Source of the DNA: Colimorpha sp045576855
GTDB taxonomy: Bacteria; Bacteroidota; Bacteroidia; Bacteroidales; P3
Direction of reading: 5' to 3'
DNA: 64,000 nucleotides
NCBI GenBank assembly: GCA_045576855.1
Contig: JAZNHG010000061.1
Coordinates: 1 to 64,000, forward strand
Positions 1-9,671 of this stretch are shown piece by piece (position 1 is the stretch's first letter; every line of letters begins with the position of its first letter). A program made the position numbers and the translations under genes. The notes under the pieces were generated by a model that searched no databases, had not been told where the DNA came from, and saw only the letters and a program-made list of their open reading frames with translations.

Positions 1-1
1 G

Positions 2-457
2 GTGGACTGGCGCAGGCTCTCGCTGAGCGAGGGTCCCGTGGCGCCGGTGGTTTTTGGAACGCCCTCGGTCGACGAGCGCAACGTGCTGTCCGTCAGCTTC
101 GACCGCAACAGCGGCGCACGGCTCAGCCGTCCGCACGACTATGTGTATCTGTACGTCTACTGCCCTGAGTTGCAGGACGGTCTGCTGGCGGCACCGGTCT
201 ACCGCCGCGACCGCATGGTGCGGCTGATGCTGCCCGAGACCTTCGTCGGCCACGAGCTGCTGCTCTACGGCTTCGTCCAGGACGACAAGGGTGTCGGCTC
301 CAGCACCTGCTTCATCGGCTGGGAGGCCGAGGAGAACACGGCGGTGGAGAACACAGAAACTACCGGATATTCAGAATATTACACCACGGACACGCCGACG
401 GCGGCGGGCGGACAATCAGTGTCGGTCGGATTTGCTGAGCACGATCAGGGTCACTGA
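2..457 (+). CDS. DUF6266-like protein, C-terminal part (5' end outside window)
   Basis: This frame is open from the window edge, so the true start is probably upstream. About 150 residues are visible. They resemble the C-terminal half of DUF6266 proteins of Bacteroidota: a beta-rich segment with the pattern VSFDRNSG..., then YLYVYCPE, LMLPETFVGHELLLYGFVQD, and a final CFIG. In that family the end reads roughly LPxDFxGDxVxxYxxFxSxDGKxxSNSxYxG. Function is unknown; these proteins are often short and occur near surface or phage-like genes. The last 42 bp overlap the 3' end of the convergent transporter gene, and the low-complexity tail after the CFIG motif is less certain as protein. Confidence 0.55.
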   Translation: MDWRRLSLSEGPVAPVVFGTPSVDERNVLSVSFDRNSGARLSRPHDYVYLYVYCPELQDGLLAAPVYRRDRMVRLMLPETFVGHELLLYGFVQDDKGVGSSTCFIGWEAEENTAVENTETTGYSEYYTTDTPTAAGGQSVSVGFAEHDQGH

Positions 458-1312
458 GGCCAGGATTAGGACGATACCAATCAGCAGACGCACGGAGAAG
501 GGCTCGCCGAAGATGAAGATGCCGATGAGCACGGCCGTGGTGGGCTCGAGGGCCCCGAGGATGGCTGTGGGGGTGCTGCCGATATACTTGGCGGCATAAA
601 CCATCATGACCAGCGCCATGATGGCGGGCACAAGCGCGAGCCACGACACCCAGAGCCAGGCCCGCGGGGTGGGCGGCACCATGAGTGGCTGGCCGCTAAG
701 CAGGGCGAAGAGGGCCATGCCGGCGGCACAGTAGAAGAGGACAAAGAAATTGATTTTGAACGACGACATGGCCAGGGGCGACTTGTCGACAACAATAATA
801 TACAGGGCGTAGGTGAGAGCCGACACGAGCACCAGCACGACGCCCAGGGTGCTGAGCGTGCCGCCGGGGTCGCCCCAGTAGAGGAGCAGCACGCCGGTGA
901 GCGCCAGGACGATGGAGGCCACGGTGGCGAAGCGGATACGCTCGCGGAAGAAGATGGCCATGATGGCCGCCGTCATCACGGGATAGGTGAAGAGGATGGT
1001 GGAGGCCACGCCTGCGGGCATGTGGTGGAAGCTGAGGTAGAGCGTCAGCGAAGAGAGGATAAAGAGGACGCCGAGGGCTGTGAGGGTGAGGAACTGACGG
1101 CGGTCGACGCGCAGGCTCTCGCGCCCGGAGAGGGTCTTGTAGAGCATGATAGCGGCCACAACGACCCAGGCGAGGCCGAAGCGATAAAAGAGAACCGAGG
1201 GCGTGTTCATGCCCTCGGCGTAGAGGTTGAGGGCACCCAGAGGGTTGGTACCGTAGCAAACGGCGGCTCCAACGGCGCAGAGGGTGCCGATGAGTTTCTT
1301 GCTGTGTGTCAT
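416..1312 (-). CDS. EamA/DMT-family transporter
   Basis: A 298-residue integral membrane protein with about ten hydrophobic segments arranged as two EamA repeats of roughly 140 residues. The first repeat contains YGTNPLGALNLY and the second contains GALEPTTAVLIGIFIFGEP, the typical EamA helix-9 signature. Family members export small metabolites across the inner membrane; the substrate cannot be read from sequence. The ATG lies directly after the ftsZ stop codon with no gap, so it is probably translated from the dcw transcript. It converges with the DUF6266-like gene and overlaps it slightly. Transporter call is firm, substrate unknown. Confidence 0.88.
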   Translation of the reverse strand: MTHSKKLIGTLCAVGAAVCYGTNPLGALNLYAEGMNTPSVLFYRFGLAWVVVAAIMLYKTLSGRESLRVDRRQFLTLTALGVLFILSSLTLYLSFHHMPAGVASTILFTYPVMTAAIMAIFFRERIRFATVASIVLALTGVLLLYWGDPGGTLSTLGVVLVLVSALTYALYIIVVDKSPLAMSSFKINFFVLFYCAAGMALFALLSGQPLMVPPTPRAWLWVSWLALVPAIMALVMMVYAAKYIGSTPTAILGALEPTTAVLIGIFIFGEPFSVRLLIGIVLILASVTLIVLSKSDRH

Positions 1313-3013
<1,701 letters not shown>

Positions 3014-3161
3014 GTGCTTGTATGTTTCTATCTCGTTGATACAGATGTCGTTATATACTATTTAGCCATTACTATTGGCAACGTAAAATTACTAATAAAT
3101 ACGCGAACGGCAATCGTCTTTTTTGATTAGTTTTCAACAGGTTGCTGTGCATTTCAGAAGA

Positions 3162-4553
3162 TTACTCGTCGATACCCTCGTCAAAGATGGAGCGGAAGAA
3201 GACCTTGAGCGAGCGGCCAAAGCCCTCGTCGCGGGGTTGCTTCTTCTTTTTGGGCTCGGGGGCGGGGGTGTCGTCGACCGTCTGCGTGGACGCAGGTGCC
3301 GGAGGCAACTTGTCCATGTCGGCAAAGATGTCGAAGCCCGACTTGCGCTCGTCGCGGGTTTCCACCTCCTCGTCGGGGTTGGCTTGCGCCTCGACCTGCT
3401 CAAGACCATAGAGCACCAAGCCGATACCGGTGGCATACATGGGATGCACCAGCTCGTCGTAGTTGACGCTGTCGGGTTCGATATGCTCGGTAGGGATACC
3501 GATACGGGTGTCGGTGGCGGTGACGAGTTCGCAGAGCTCCTTGATATTCTTGAGCTTGGCTCCACCACCGGTGAGCACGACACCGGCGATGAGCTTCTTG
3601 CCAAGTCCGGAAAGGCGGATTTCGTAGTCGACCTGTTCCATAATCATCTTGGTTCGGGCATTGATGATACCGGCGAGGGTGCGGACGTAAATCTCGCGGG
3701 GAGCCTGGCTGCGGATGCCGGGGATGGAGATGACGTCGTTCTCGGGGACAGCCTGGACGAGGCAGGAGCCAAACTTCACCTTGAGGCTTTCGGCCTGCCG
3801 CTTGAGGATATTGCAGCCCTCGCGGATGTCGTTGGTGATGGCGGCACCAGCCAGCGGAAGGACAGAGGTGTGGCGGATGATGCCGTCGTGGAAGATGGCG
3901 ATGTCGGTGGTACCGCCGCCGATATCGACCATAGCCACACCTGCGTCGCGGTCGCTATCGTCGAGCACAGCCTTGGCCGAGGCCACGGGTTCGAGCACCA
4001 CATCGCGGATTTTGAGCCCGGCCCGCTCGACGGCATACTTGATATACTGCAGATTCTGCACATTGCCAGTGACCATGTGGAAGTCGGCACGGAGCACCTT
4101 GCCGGCCACGCCGACGGGAGGCACGTCGCGGCTCAGGGCCTCGTTGTCGACATAGAACTGCTGGGGGAAGATGTGGATAATCTCCTCGCCAGGTTCGAGC
4201 ATGGTATTGTACTGGTCGCCAATCAGGCGGTCTACGTCCTCTTGTTCGATAAGCACGTGCTCGGGGGGTATGGGCGTGCTGCCCTGGCTGGAGCGCGACT
4301 TGATGTGCTGCCCGGCAATACCGACCCAAACCTCGTCGACCACGACGTTGGCCTGCTCGGACGCTTCGTCGACAGCGCGACGGATAGAGTCGGCTGCATC
4401 TTTGACGTTGCGCACCACGCCATGTTCGACACCCGAAGACTCGGTACGGCCAAAGCCGAGGATTTTCACTTTGTCATTTTCGCCACGGACACCAATGAAG
4501 CAAGCAATCTTGGTGGTACCGATGTCGAGACCTACGATAATTTCTGTTCCCAT
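3162..4553 (-). CDS. ftsA: Cell division protein FtsA
   Basis: An actin-like ATPase that tethers FtsZ to the inner membrane. The N-terminus has the phosphate-1 motif VGLDIGTTKIACFIG (about residues 7-21), the phosphate-2 motif VDIGGGTTDIA in the middle, and the adenosine motif VLTGGGAKLKNI. The C-terminus, after a Lys/Pro-rich linker, is GFGRSLKVFFRSIFDEG, an amphipathic helix as used for membrane binding in FtsA. Length 463 is normal for Bacteroidota. It sits 22 bp downstream of ftsQ in the expected ftsQ-ftsA-ftsZ order. Confidence 0.96.
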   Translation of the reverse strand: MGTEIIVGLDIGTTKIACFIGVRGENDKVKILGFGRTESSGVEHGVVRNVKDAADSIRRAVDEASEQANVVVDEVWVGIAGQHIKSRSSQGSTPIPPEHVLIEQEDVDRLIGDQYNTMLEPGEEIIHIFPQQFYVDNEALSRDVPPVGVAGKVLRADFHMVTGNVQNLQYIKYAVERAGLKIRDVVLEPVASAKAVLDDSDRDAGVAMVDIGGGTTDIAIFHDGIIRHTSVLPLAGAAITNDIREGCNILKRQAESLKVKFGSCLVQAVPENDVISIPGIRSQAPREIYVRTLAGIINARTKMIMEQVDYEIRLSGLGKKLIAGVVLTGGGAKLKNIKELCELVTATDTRIGIPTEHIEPDSVNYDELVHPMYATGIGLVLYGLEQVEAQANPDEEVETRDERKSGFDIFADMDKLPPAPASTQTVDDTPAPEPKKKKQPRDEGFGRSLKVFFRSIFDEGIDE

Positions 4554-4575
4554 AATGTGTTATTCTTGTTTTGAC

Positions 4576-5337
4576 TTATTTTGATTCGTTTCTTTTAGTG
4601 CACACCACCTGGTCGCTATACTTCAGGCTGATGCGCGAATAGGTGTCCCAGCCGGCGCGCGGCATGCCCTTGCGGTAGAAGGCCAGCAGACGGTCGAACT
4701 TGTCGTCCAACGCATCGGCCGTACCCAACTCGACAACATGATTGCCAAGCTTGGGCACCATCATGAGATCGCCGTCGCGTTCGACATAAATCTGGTCGAT
4801 GAGGTCGCCGTAGCGCTCCTCGCGGTCGAGGAAAGCAGCCACCTGCCAGAGTGCGACGACCTGGGCATTGAGGCTGTCGGGGCGCAGCGGCTCGACGAAA
4901 TCGCCGCCAGCCACCAGCACATTGCAGCGGCCGAGGTTGGAGGCCGGCATGACACAGCCCTCGGCATCAAGGTAATACTCGGCAGTGCCATAGAAGAGGC
5001 GTGCGATGGGGCGCCGCTGACGGGCGCGGACCACCACCTTGCCACTCACGCTGACGGAGGCGGACACATCGTAGAGATAAGGCACCCGACCGGCCGCAGC
5101 GGCCACTGCCTGGCGGTCGACAGTCCCCACAGGATGCTGCAACAAAGCCGGGATGGCCGAGAGAACGCTGTCGCGCACGGTCTGGTCGTCGACGAGCTGC
5201 GGGGTGTGGCCATAGCGGATATTGACCTCGATGCCGCGTACCGCAGAATGCGAGCGGCTGATATTAGCCACCACCACCAGCACCGCCAGCACGACAGCAC
5301 CGAGCACAATGAGCATTATTTTGACTGGACGTTTCAT
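4576..5337 (-). CDS. ftsQ: Cell division protein FtsQ
   Basis: A 253-residue bitopic protein of the divisome. The start MKRPVKIMLIVLG was chosen because its ATG overlaps the murC stop (ATGA); a longer frame upstream only reads through murC. A single transmembrane helix lies at about residues 6-22, followed by a POTRA-like domain (EVNIRYGHTPQLVDDQTVRDSV onward in pieces) and a beta domain with the conserved PIARLFYG and YYLDAEG elements. FtsQ recruits later division proteins such as FtsL and FtsB-type partners in the periplasm. Position between murC and ftsA supports the call, since FtsQ sequences themselves diverge strongly. Confidence 0.9.
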   Translation of the reverse strand: MKRPVKIMLIVLGAVVLAVLVVVANISRSHSAVRGIEVNIRYGHTPQLVDDQTVRDSVLSAIPALLQHPVGTVDRQAVAAAAGRVPYLYDVSASVSVSGKVVVRARQRRPIARLFYGTAEYYLDAEGCVMPASNLGRCNVLVAGGDFVEPLRPDSLNAQVVALWQVAAFLDREERYGDLIDQIYVERDGDLMMVPKLGNHVVELGTADALDDKFDRLLAFYRKGMPRAGWDTYSRISLKYSDQVVCTKRNESK

Positions 5338-6767
5338 AGCACTTCTTCTCTTAATACCTTCTCCAAACGGGGCACCAGACGGTCGATATCGCCTGCGCCG
5401 AGCGTAACCACCACGTCGGGACAAAGTGCAGGCACTAGCTCGAGCACCTGGTCGGGGGTGCAGAGATATTTCGACATGGAGTCGACCTTGCGAAGCACCA
5501 TACTGGACGTGACACCCAGGATAGGCTTCTCGCGGGCAGGATAGATAGGCATCATGATAAGCTCGTCGAGAGTGCCTAGCACACGGGCAAAGTCGTCGGC
5601 CAAGTCACGGGTGCGGCTATAGAGATGGGGCTGGAAAATACCCACAATCCGCTTGCCGGGGTAGAGATAACGTATGGATTCAAGTGTGGAGGCTATCTCC
5701 TGGGGATGGTGGGCATAGTCGTCGATATAGACAAGATTGTGCTCGCGGATGCGATAGTCGAAGCGGCGGCGGACACCGGCGAAGGACTTGAGGCCGTGTC
5801 GCAACTGGTACTGGTCGAGACCGCAACTCAAGGCCACGGCGGCAGCAGCGACAGCATTCTCGACATTGAAGAGGGCGGTGCCACAGAGTTCGAGGTCGAA
5901 GAGCACCCCTTCGGGTGTACGCAAATCGAAGAAGAGATTACCATTGTAGGTACGGACATTGATGGCGTAGTAGTCGGCCTCGATACCGTGGGCGGTGTAG
6001 GTAGAGACAGGCGCCTGGGGTGCAGGGTGCGGATGGTGGTGATGGTCGTGGTCTGCATCGTCATGGTCGTGGTGATGCTCGTGGCCAAACTCCAGGTAGG
6101 GCTCGCCATTCTGACGCATAAAGATTCCCTCCTTGAAGAAGAGACGTCCATCGGCATCGACCTGGGATGCAAACTGAGCATAAGCTTCGAGCATGTGGTC
6201 GTGGTCGCCATAGATGTCCAGATGGTCCGGGTCGGTGGCTGTAACGACGGCCATGTGGGGATGGAGCTGGAGGAACGAGCGATCGTATTCGTCGGCCTCG
6301 ACCACCACATAGTCGCTCTTGGGATTGACCAGCAGGTTGCTGTCGAAATTCTTACTGATGCCCCCGAGGAAAGCACTGCAACCACACGGTGCTCCACTAA
6401 GGAGATGAGCTATCAATGTGGAAGTGGTGGTCTTACCGTGGCTGCCGGCGACGGCGATGCAACGCTTGCCGCGGGTCAACTCGCCAAGCACCTGCGAACG
6501 CTTCTCGATACGCACACCACGCTGGCGAAGAGTCTGCAACTCGGCCAAATCATCGGGGACAGCAGGGGTATAAACCACCAGGTCAATATCGGCAGGCAGC
6601 AGGTCAGGGCGGTCGTCATAATGGACGCCGATGCCCTCGCGTTCCAGTTCCTCGGTGAGGGGAGACGGAGTGCGGTCGTAGCCGCTCACCGTGTCGCCAC
6701 GCCGATGGAAGAAACGCGCCAGCGCGCTCATACCGATGCCTCCTATACCTATAAAATAGTATCTCAT
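5334..6767 (-). CDS. murC: UDP-N-acetylmuramate--L-alanine ligase MurC
   Basis: MurC adds L-Ala to UDP-MurNAc, using ATP, in the cytoplasm. The start MRYYFIGIGG overlaps the murG stop (ATGA) and gives 477 residues; the longer frame is shadow. Seen: N-terminal nucleotide motif GIGGIGMSAL, ATP P-loop GSHGKTTT at 109-116, VVEADEYDRSF near 155-165, and the C-terminal ligase signature DDYAHHPQEI. Odd: between about residues 228 and 247 there is a histidine/aspartate-rich stretch (HEHHHDHDD, then HDHHHHPHP) in the central domain, not needed for catalysis in relatives and possibly metal-binding. Otherwise a normal enzyme. Confidence 0.96.
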   Translation of the reverse strand: MRYYFIGIGGIGMSALARFFHRRGDTVSGYDRTPSPLTEELEREGIGVHYDDRPDLLPADIDLVVYTPAVPDDLAELQTLRQRGVRIEKRSQVLGELTRGKRCIAVAGSHGKTTTSTLIAHLLSGAPCGCSAFLGGISKNFDSNLLVNPKSDYVVVEADEYDRSFLQLHPHMAVVTATDPDHLDIYGDHDHMLEAYAQFASQVDADGRLFFKEGIFMRQNGEPYLEFGHEHHHDHDDADHDHHHHPHPAPQAPVSTYTAHGIEADYYAINVRTYNGNLFFDLRTPEGVLFDLELCGTALFNVENAVAAAAVALSCGLDQYQLRHGLKSFAGVRRRFDYRIREHNLVYIDDYAHHPQEIASTLESIRYLYPGKRIVGIFQPHLYSRTRDLADDFARVLGTLDELIMMPIYPAREKPILGVTSSMVLRKVDSMSKYLCTPDQVLELVPALCPDVVVTLGAGDIDRLVPRLEKVLREEVL

Positions 6768-7870
6768 TTGACAATCTTCTCTATTTCGTCCACAATCTTG
6801 TCGGCGGCGCCACGGACAGCCATACTCCGGATGGCAGCACTCATGACATCGGCACGACCTTTGTCCTCCAGTATTTGCCGCACCAGGGGCAAGCACGCGT
6901 CGCCACACTCGGCATCGGGCACCATCGCGGCAGCATCCCTGCGAACCAGGGCCATTGCATTCTTGGTCTGATGGTCTTCGGCCACATTGGGCGACGGAAT
7001 GAGTACCACAGGCTTGCCCACGATACACAACTCACTGATGGCGATAGCGCCGGCACGCGACACCACCACATCGGCAGCAGCATAGGCCAAATCCATACGC
7101 TGGATGAACTGATGCACCTTCACATGGTTGCAACCGGCGATGGAACTGACGGCAGCCATAGCCTCATCGTAGCCCCAACGGCCGGTCTGCCATACATACT
7201 GCACCTCCGAAGAGGCCAACAAAGGCAGGTTTTTAACCATCATCTGGTTGATACTGCGGGCTCCGAGACTGCCACCCACCACAAGAACGACCGGTTTGTC
7301 GGACTGCAACCCGAAGTGAGCAATGCCTTCGTCGCGCGTGCAGTTCATTTGCTCGATATCGGCACGGACGGGGTTACCCGTGAAAACAATCTTCTCCTTA
7401 GGGAAGAACCGTTCCATACCATCGTAGGCCACACAGATTGTACGGGCGTCACGAGCCAGGAGTTTATTGGTCAATCCGGCATAGGAATTTTGCTCCTGCA
7501 GCAGCGTAGGAAATCCCAACTGGGTTGCGGCCTTGAGCGTAGGCTCGGACGCAAAGCCACCCACCCCAACCACAATGTCGGGTTGGAACTGGCGAAGAAT
7601 AGCCTTCACCTTATGACTGCTCTGCATCATACGGAACGGAAGCTGGAGATTCTTCACAATATTGGCGGGAGTCAACTTGCGTTGCAGACCGGCAATAGGA
7701 AGACCCTTAATCTCATAACCGGCAGCAGGCACCTTCTCCATCTCCATGCGCCCCTCGGCACCGACAAAGAGAATGTCGGCATCAGGCCAACGCTTCTTGA
7801 TAGCATTGGCAATGGCCACGGCGGGGAAAATATGTCCGCCCGATCCTCCTCCACTTACGATTGCTTTCAT
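6764..7870 (-). CDS. murG: Lipid II synthase MurG (UDP-GlcNAc transferase)
   Basis: MurG transfers GlcNAc from UDP-GlcNAc to lipid I on the inner face of the membrane, making lipid II. The 368-residue GT28 protein begins with the glycine-rich loop GGGSGGHIFPA (residues 7-17), has the linker-region VGVGGFASEPTLKAA, and the C-terminal donor site VVSRAGAIAISEL followed by IPSPNVAEDHQTKNA, close to the family's PxPxAxxxHQxxNA pattern. It overlaps murC by the ATGA arrangement and lies 41 bp after ftsW. Confidence 0.96.
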   Translation of the reverse strand: MKAIVSGGGSGGHIFPAVAIANAIKKRWPDADILFVGAEGRMEMEKVPAAGYEIKGLPIAGLQRKLTPANIVKNLQLPFRMMQSSHKVKAILRQFQPDIVVGVGGFASEPTLKAATQLGFPTLLQEQNSYAGLTNKLLARDARTICVAYDGMERFFPKEKIVFTGNPVRADIEQMNCTRDEGIAHFGLQSDKPVVLVVGGSLGARSINQMMVKNLPLLASSEVQYVWQTGRWGYDEAMAAVSSIAGCNHVKVHQFIQRMDLAYAAADVVVSRAGAIAISELCIVGKPVVLIPSPNVAEDHQTKNAMALVRRDAAAMVPDAECGDACLPLVRQILEDKGRADVMSAAIRSMAVRGAADKIVDEIEKIVK

Positions 7871-7911
7871 ATATTGATATATACTGGTTTCTGTTTACTA
7901 TTAATTATTAC

Positions 7912-9087
7912 TCATACAGCTGCAGGGGTTTCGGACTGCTGCTCCTGGGGCGAACGTTCGACCGCATAAACATCGGATGCCACCGACTGGATAATGCCGA
8001 GGCCCACACCCATAAAGAGATATGCCGTGCCACCATACGAGATGAATGGCAATGTCTGACCAGTGACCGGCAACACACCGACAGCGACACTCATATTTAC
8101 AAGCGCTTGAAGATAGATAACCGTGCCGAGTCCCATCACCATCAAGGCGCCAAAACGGCCTTTGCAGCGCCAAGCCAGACGAATACACCGAAAATAAAGC
8201 ACACTGTAGAGCAAGAAGACAACGATGCCGCCCAACATACCCATCTCCTCGATGATGATGGCATAGATGAAATCATTATGTGCCTGCGTCATCAAACGGG
8301 CGTGGACAGTATTGCCGATACCGGCACCCAGCACACCGCCACGGGCGATAGCCATGCGGGCCATATTCTCCTGCGTAAGAGCATCGGGGTCTGGATGCAA
8401 CCAGTTGTCGATACGTTCGGCCCAGATACCCGAACGGTGCAGCACCTCCCCACCATCGTCCGCCGAAGGTTTGTCGCCGGTTTTCAGCATCACAAATGCA
8501 GCAACCAATCCAACAAAGACCATACCTAGAAGCAGACGCCACCAATAGCTGCGTTTCACACCTCCCACAAGCATCATCAGGTAGCACACCAGGAAGATAA
8601 GCGCAGCCATAGAGAAGTTTTCGGGGAGAATCAGACCCACAACCAACAGGATGTATATCATCAGTTCCAGGAATGTACCAAGTTCTGCCACCTTCTCCTT
8701 CTTGATAGCCAAGATGCGGGCCACGAATACGATGAGCACAATCTTGGCGATTTCAGAGGGCTGAAACTGACCGATGAGCGGGATACGGAACCAGCGTCCA
8801 CCCTGCAACGCCAGCATGACGGCCAAGAGCAACAAGGTACCCCAGTAGCCCAGCACAGCGATGCGGGAGAAGAAACGATAGTTGATACGCGAGACAAACA
8901 TCACCACGACATATGTGGCAGCCACTATCACCAGATGTTTCAAGAAAAGGCTGGTAGGACGGGTCCCCGGCAGGGAATAGGCATAGAGGCCGATGGAGCT
9001 GTAAACCTCCACCAACGAGATTATGCTGAGCAGCAGAAAGACCACCCAGATAATCTTGTCACCTCTGAAAAATCCGGCCAGCTTCAT
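7912..9087 (-). CDS. ftsW: Septal peptidoglycan polymerase FtsW
   Basis: A SEDS-family membrane glycosyltransferase that polymerises lipid II at the septum with its partner FtsI. The 391-residue protein shows about ten membrane helices. Diagnostic pieces are PSEIAKIVLIVFVARIL, the extracytoplasmic loop carrying NSxG-like ARGGVLGAGIGNTVHARL, AHNDFIYAIIIEEMG and the C-terminal LPFISYGGTAYLF, which matches the SEDS LPFISYGG signature. Its ATG overlaps the stop of the murD-remnant gene, implying translational coupling. Confidence 0.95.
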   Translation of the reverse strand: MKLAGFFRGDKIIWVVFLLLSIISLVEVYSSIGLYAYSLPGTRPTSLFLKHLVIVAATYVVVMFVSRINYRFFSRIAVLGYWGTLLLLAVMLALQGGRWFRIPLIGQFQPSEIAKIVLIVFVARILAIKKEKVAELGTFLELMIYILLVVGLILPENFSMAALIFLVCYLMMLVGGVKRSYWWRLLLGMVFVGLVAAFVMLKTGDKPSADDGGEVLHRSGIWAERIDNWLHPDPDALTQENMARMAIARGGVLGAGIGNTVHARLMTQAHNDFIYAIIIEEMGMLGGIVVFLLYSVLYFRCIRLAWRCKGRFGALMVMGLGTVIYLQALVNMSVAVGVLPVTGQTLPFISYGGTAYLFMGVGLGIIQSVASDVYAVERSPQEQQSETPAAV

Positions 9088-9626
9088 AACTCATTGACTT
9101 CACGACGAAATTCTTCGCCCAGTTGATTAGTAGAACGACCATTGTAACAAGCGGGCGAGTACACGACCTTCACATCGTCGTCAGCTTCATAACGATAAGC
9201 CATACGCAGAGCATCTGCCATAGAATCGCAGCAGTGGATGGCAGGGATGATACCGCGGAAGGTGTGGTGCATCAAGTCAGTAGTCTTGCCTACCACCAGA
9301 AGCATACGGACCTTTCGCAAGGCCGAGGGGACAAGGCGGCTGTAGTCGCCCGGCACCTCGCAAGCGTCGACAATCCATATCAGTCCGCCCTGAAGCGTCT
9401 CCAGAGAGTACCATGTGGAATTGATGGTGCGGGCAGCGGCATCGTTGATATACTCGCGACCCCGCACGCGCGCCACAAACTCGAGTCGATAACGTGTGTC
9501 TTCCAAATGATTGAAGCACGACCGCAATCCTTCGTTGCGCATTGTCTTGAGGCGCTGGATGTCGATACCGGCCAACCCGATGTGCGCTCTTTCGCGGCCT
9601 TGTGTAGCCAAAGTCTCTATAGTCAT
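9084..9626 (-). CDS. MurD C-terminal domain remnant (predicted pseudo-ligase)
   Basis: This 180-residue gene sits exactly where murD is expected, between mraY and ftsW. It aligns only to the C-terminal ligase domain of MurD: RYRLEFV, YINDAAARTINSTWYSLE, WIVDACEVPGDYSRL, VVYSPAC and a final GEEFRREV. The N-terminal UDP-binding domain and the ATP-binding central domain are absent, and an in-frame TAG directly before the ATG excludes a longer frame. Family motif NDSKATN has become NDAAART, so the lysine and threonine that contact substrate are replaced by Ala and Arg, and the DKGNDY lysine is replaced by Val. It cannot be an active D-glutamate ligase as read. The frame is intact and coupled to ftsW, so it may be a retained scaffold domain or a decaying relic. 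A complete murD must exist elsewhere. Confidence 0.82.
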   Translation of the reverse strand: MTIETLATQGRERAHIGLAGIDIQRLKTMRNEGLRSCFNHLEDTRYRLEFVARVRGREYINDAAARTINSTWYSLETLQGGLIWIVDACEVPGDYSRLVPSALRKVRMLLVVGKTTDLMHHTFRGIIPAIHCCDSMADALRMAYRYEADDDVKVVYSPACYNGRSTNQLGEEFRREVNEL

Positions 9627-9628
9627 AA

Positions 9629-9662
9629 TTCTAAAGTATTCTGAATTCTATATTCTCAATTG
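9629..9662. repeat. 7-bp period AT-rich array at the 5' edge of the murD remnant
   Basis: The 45-bp gap between mraY and the murD remnant shows ATTC recurring three times at 7-bp spacing, after one 10-bp interval (ATTCTGA, ATTCTAT, ATTCTCA). It resembles the AATT/GAATT heptamers found near murE and at 33.69 kb. Its place at the truncation boundary is notable. Confidence 0.55.
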
Positions 9663-9671
9663 GTTGTTTGC

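Noticed and set aside
6768..7028. 87-codon N-terminal extension of MurC
   Set aside because: It overlaps murG and is Cys/Arg-rich; the MRYYFIGIGG start overlapping the murG stop is the family N-terminus.
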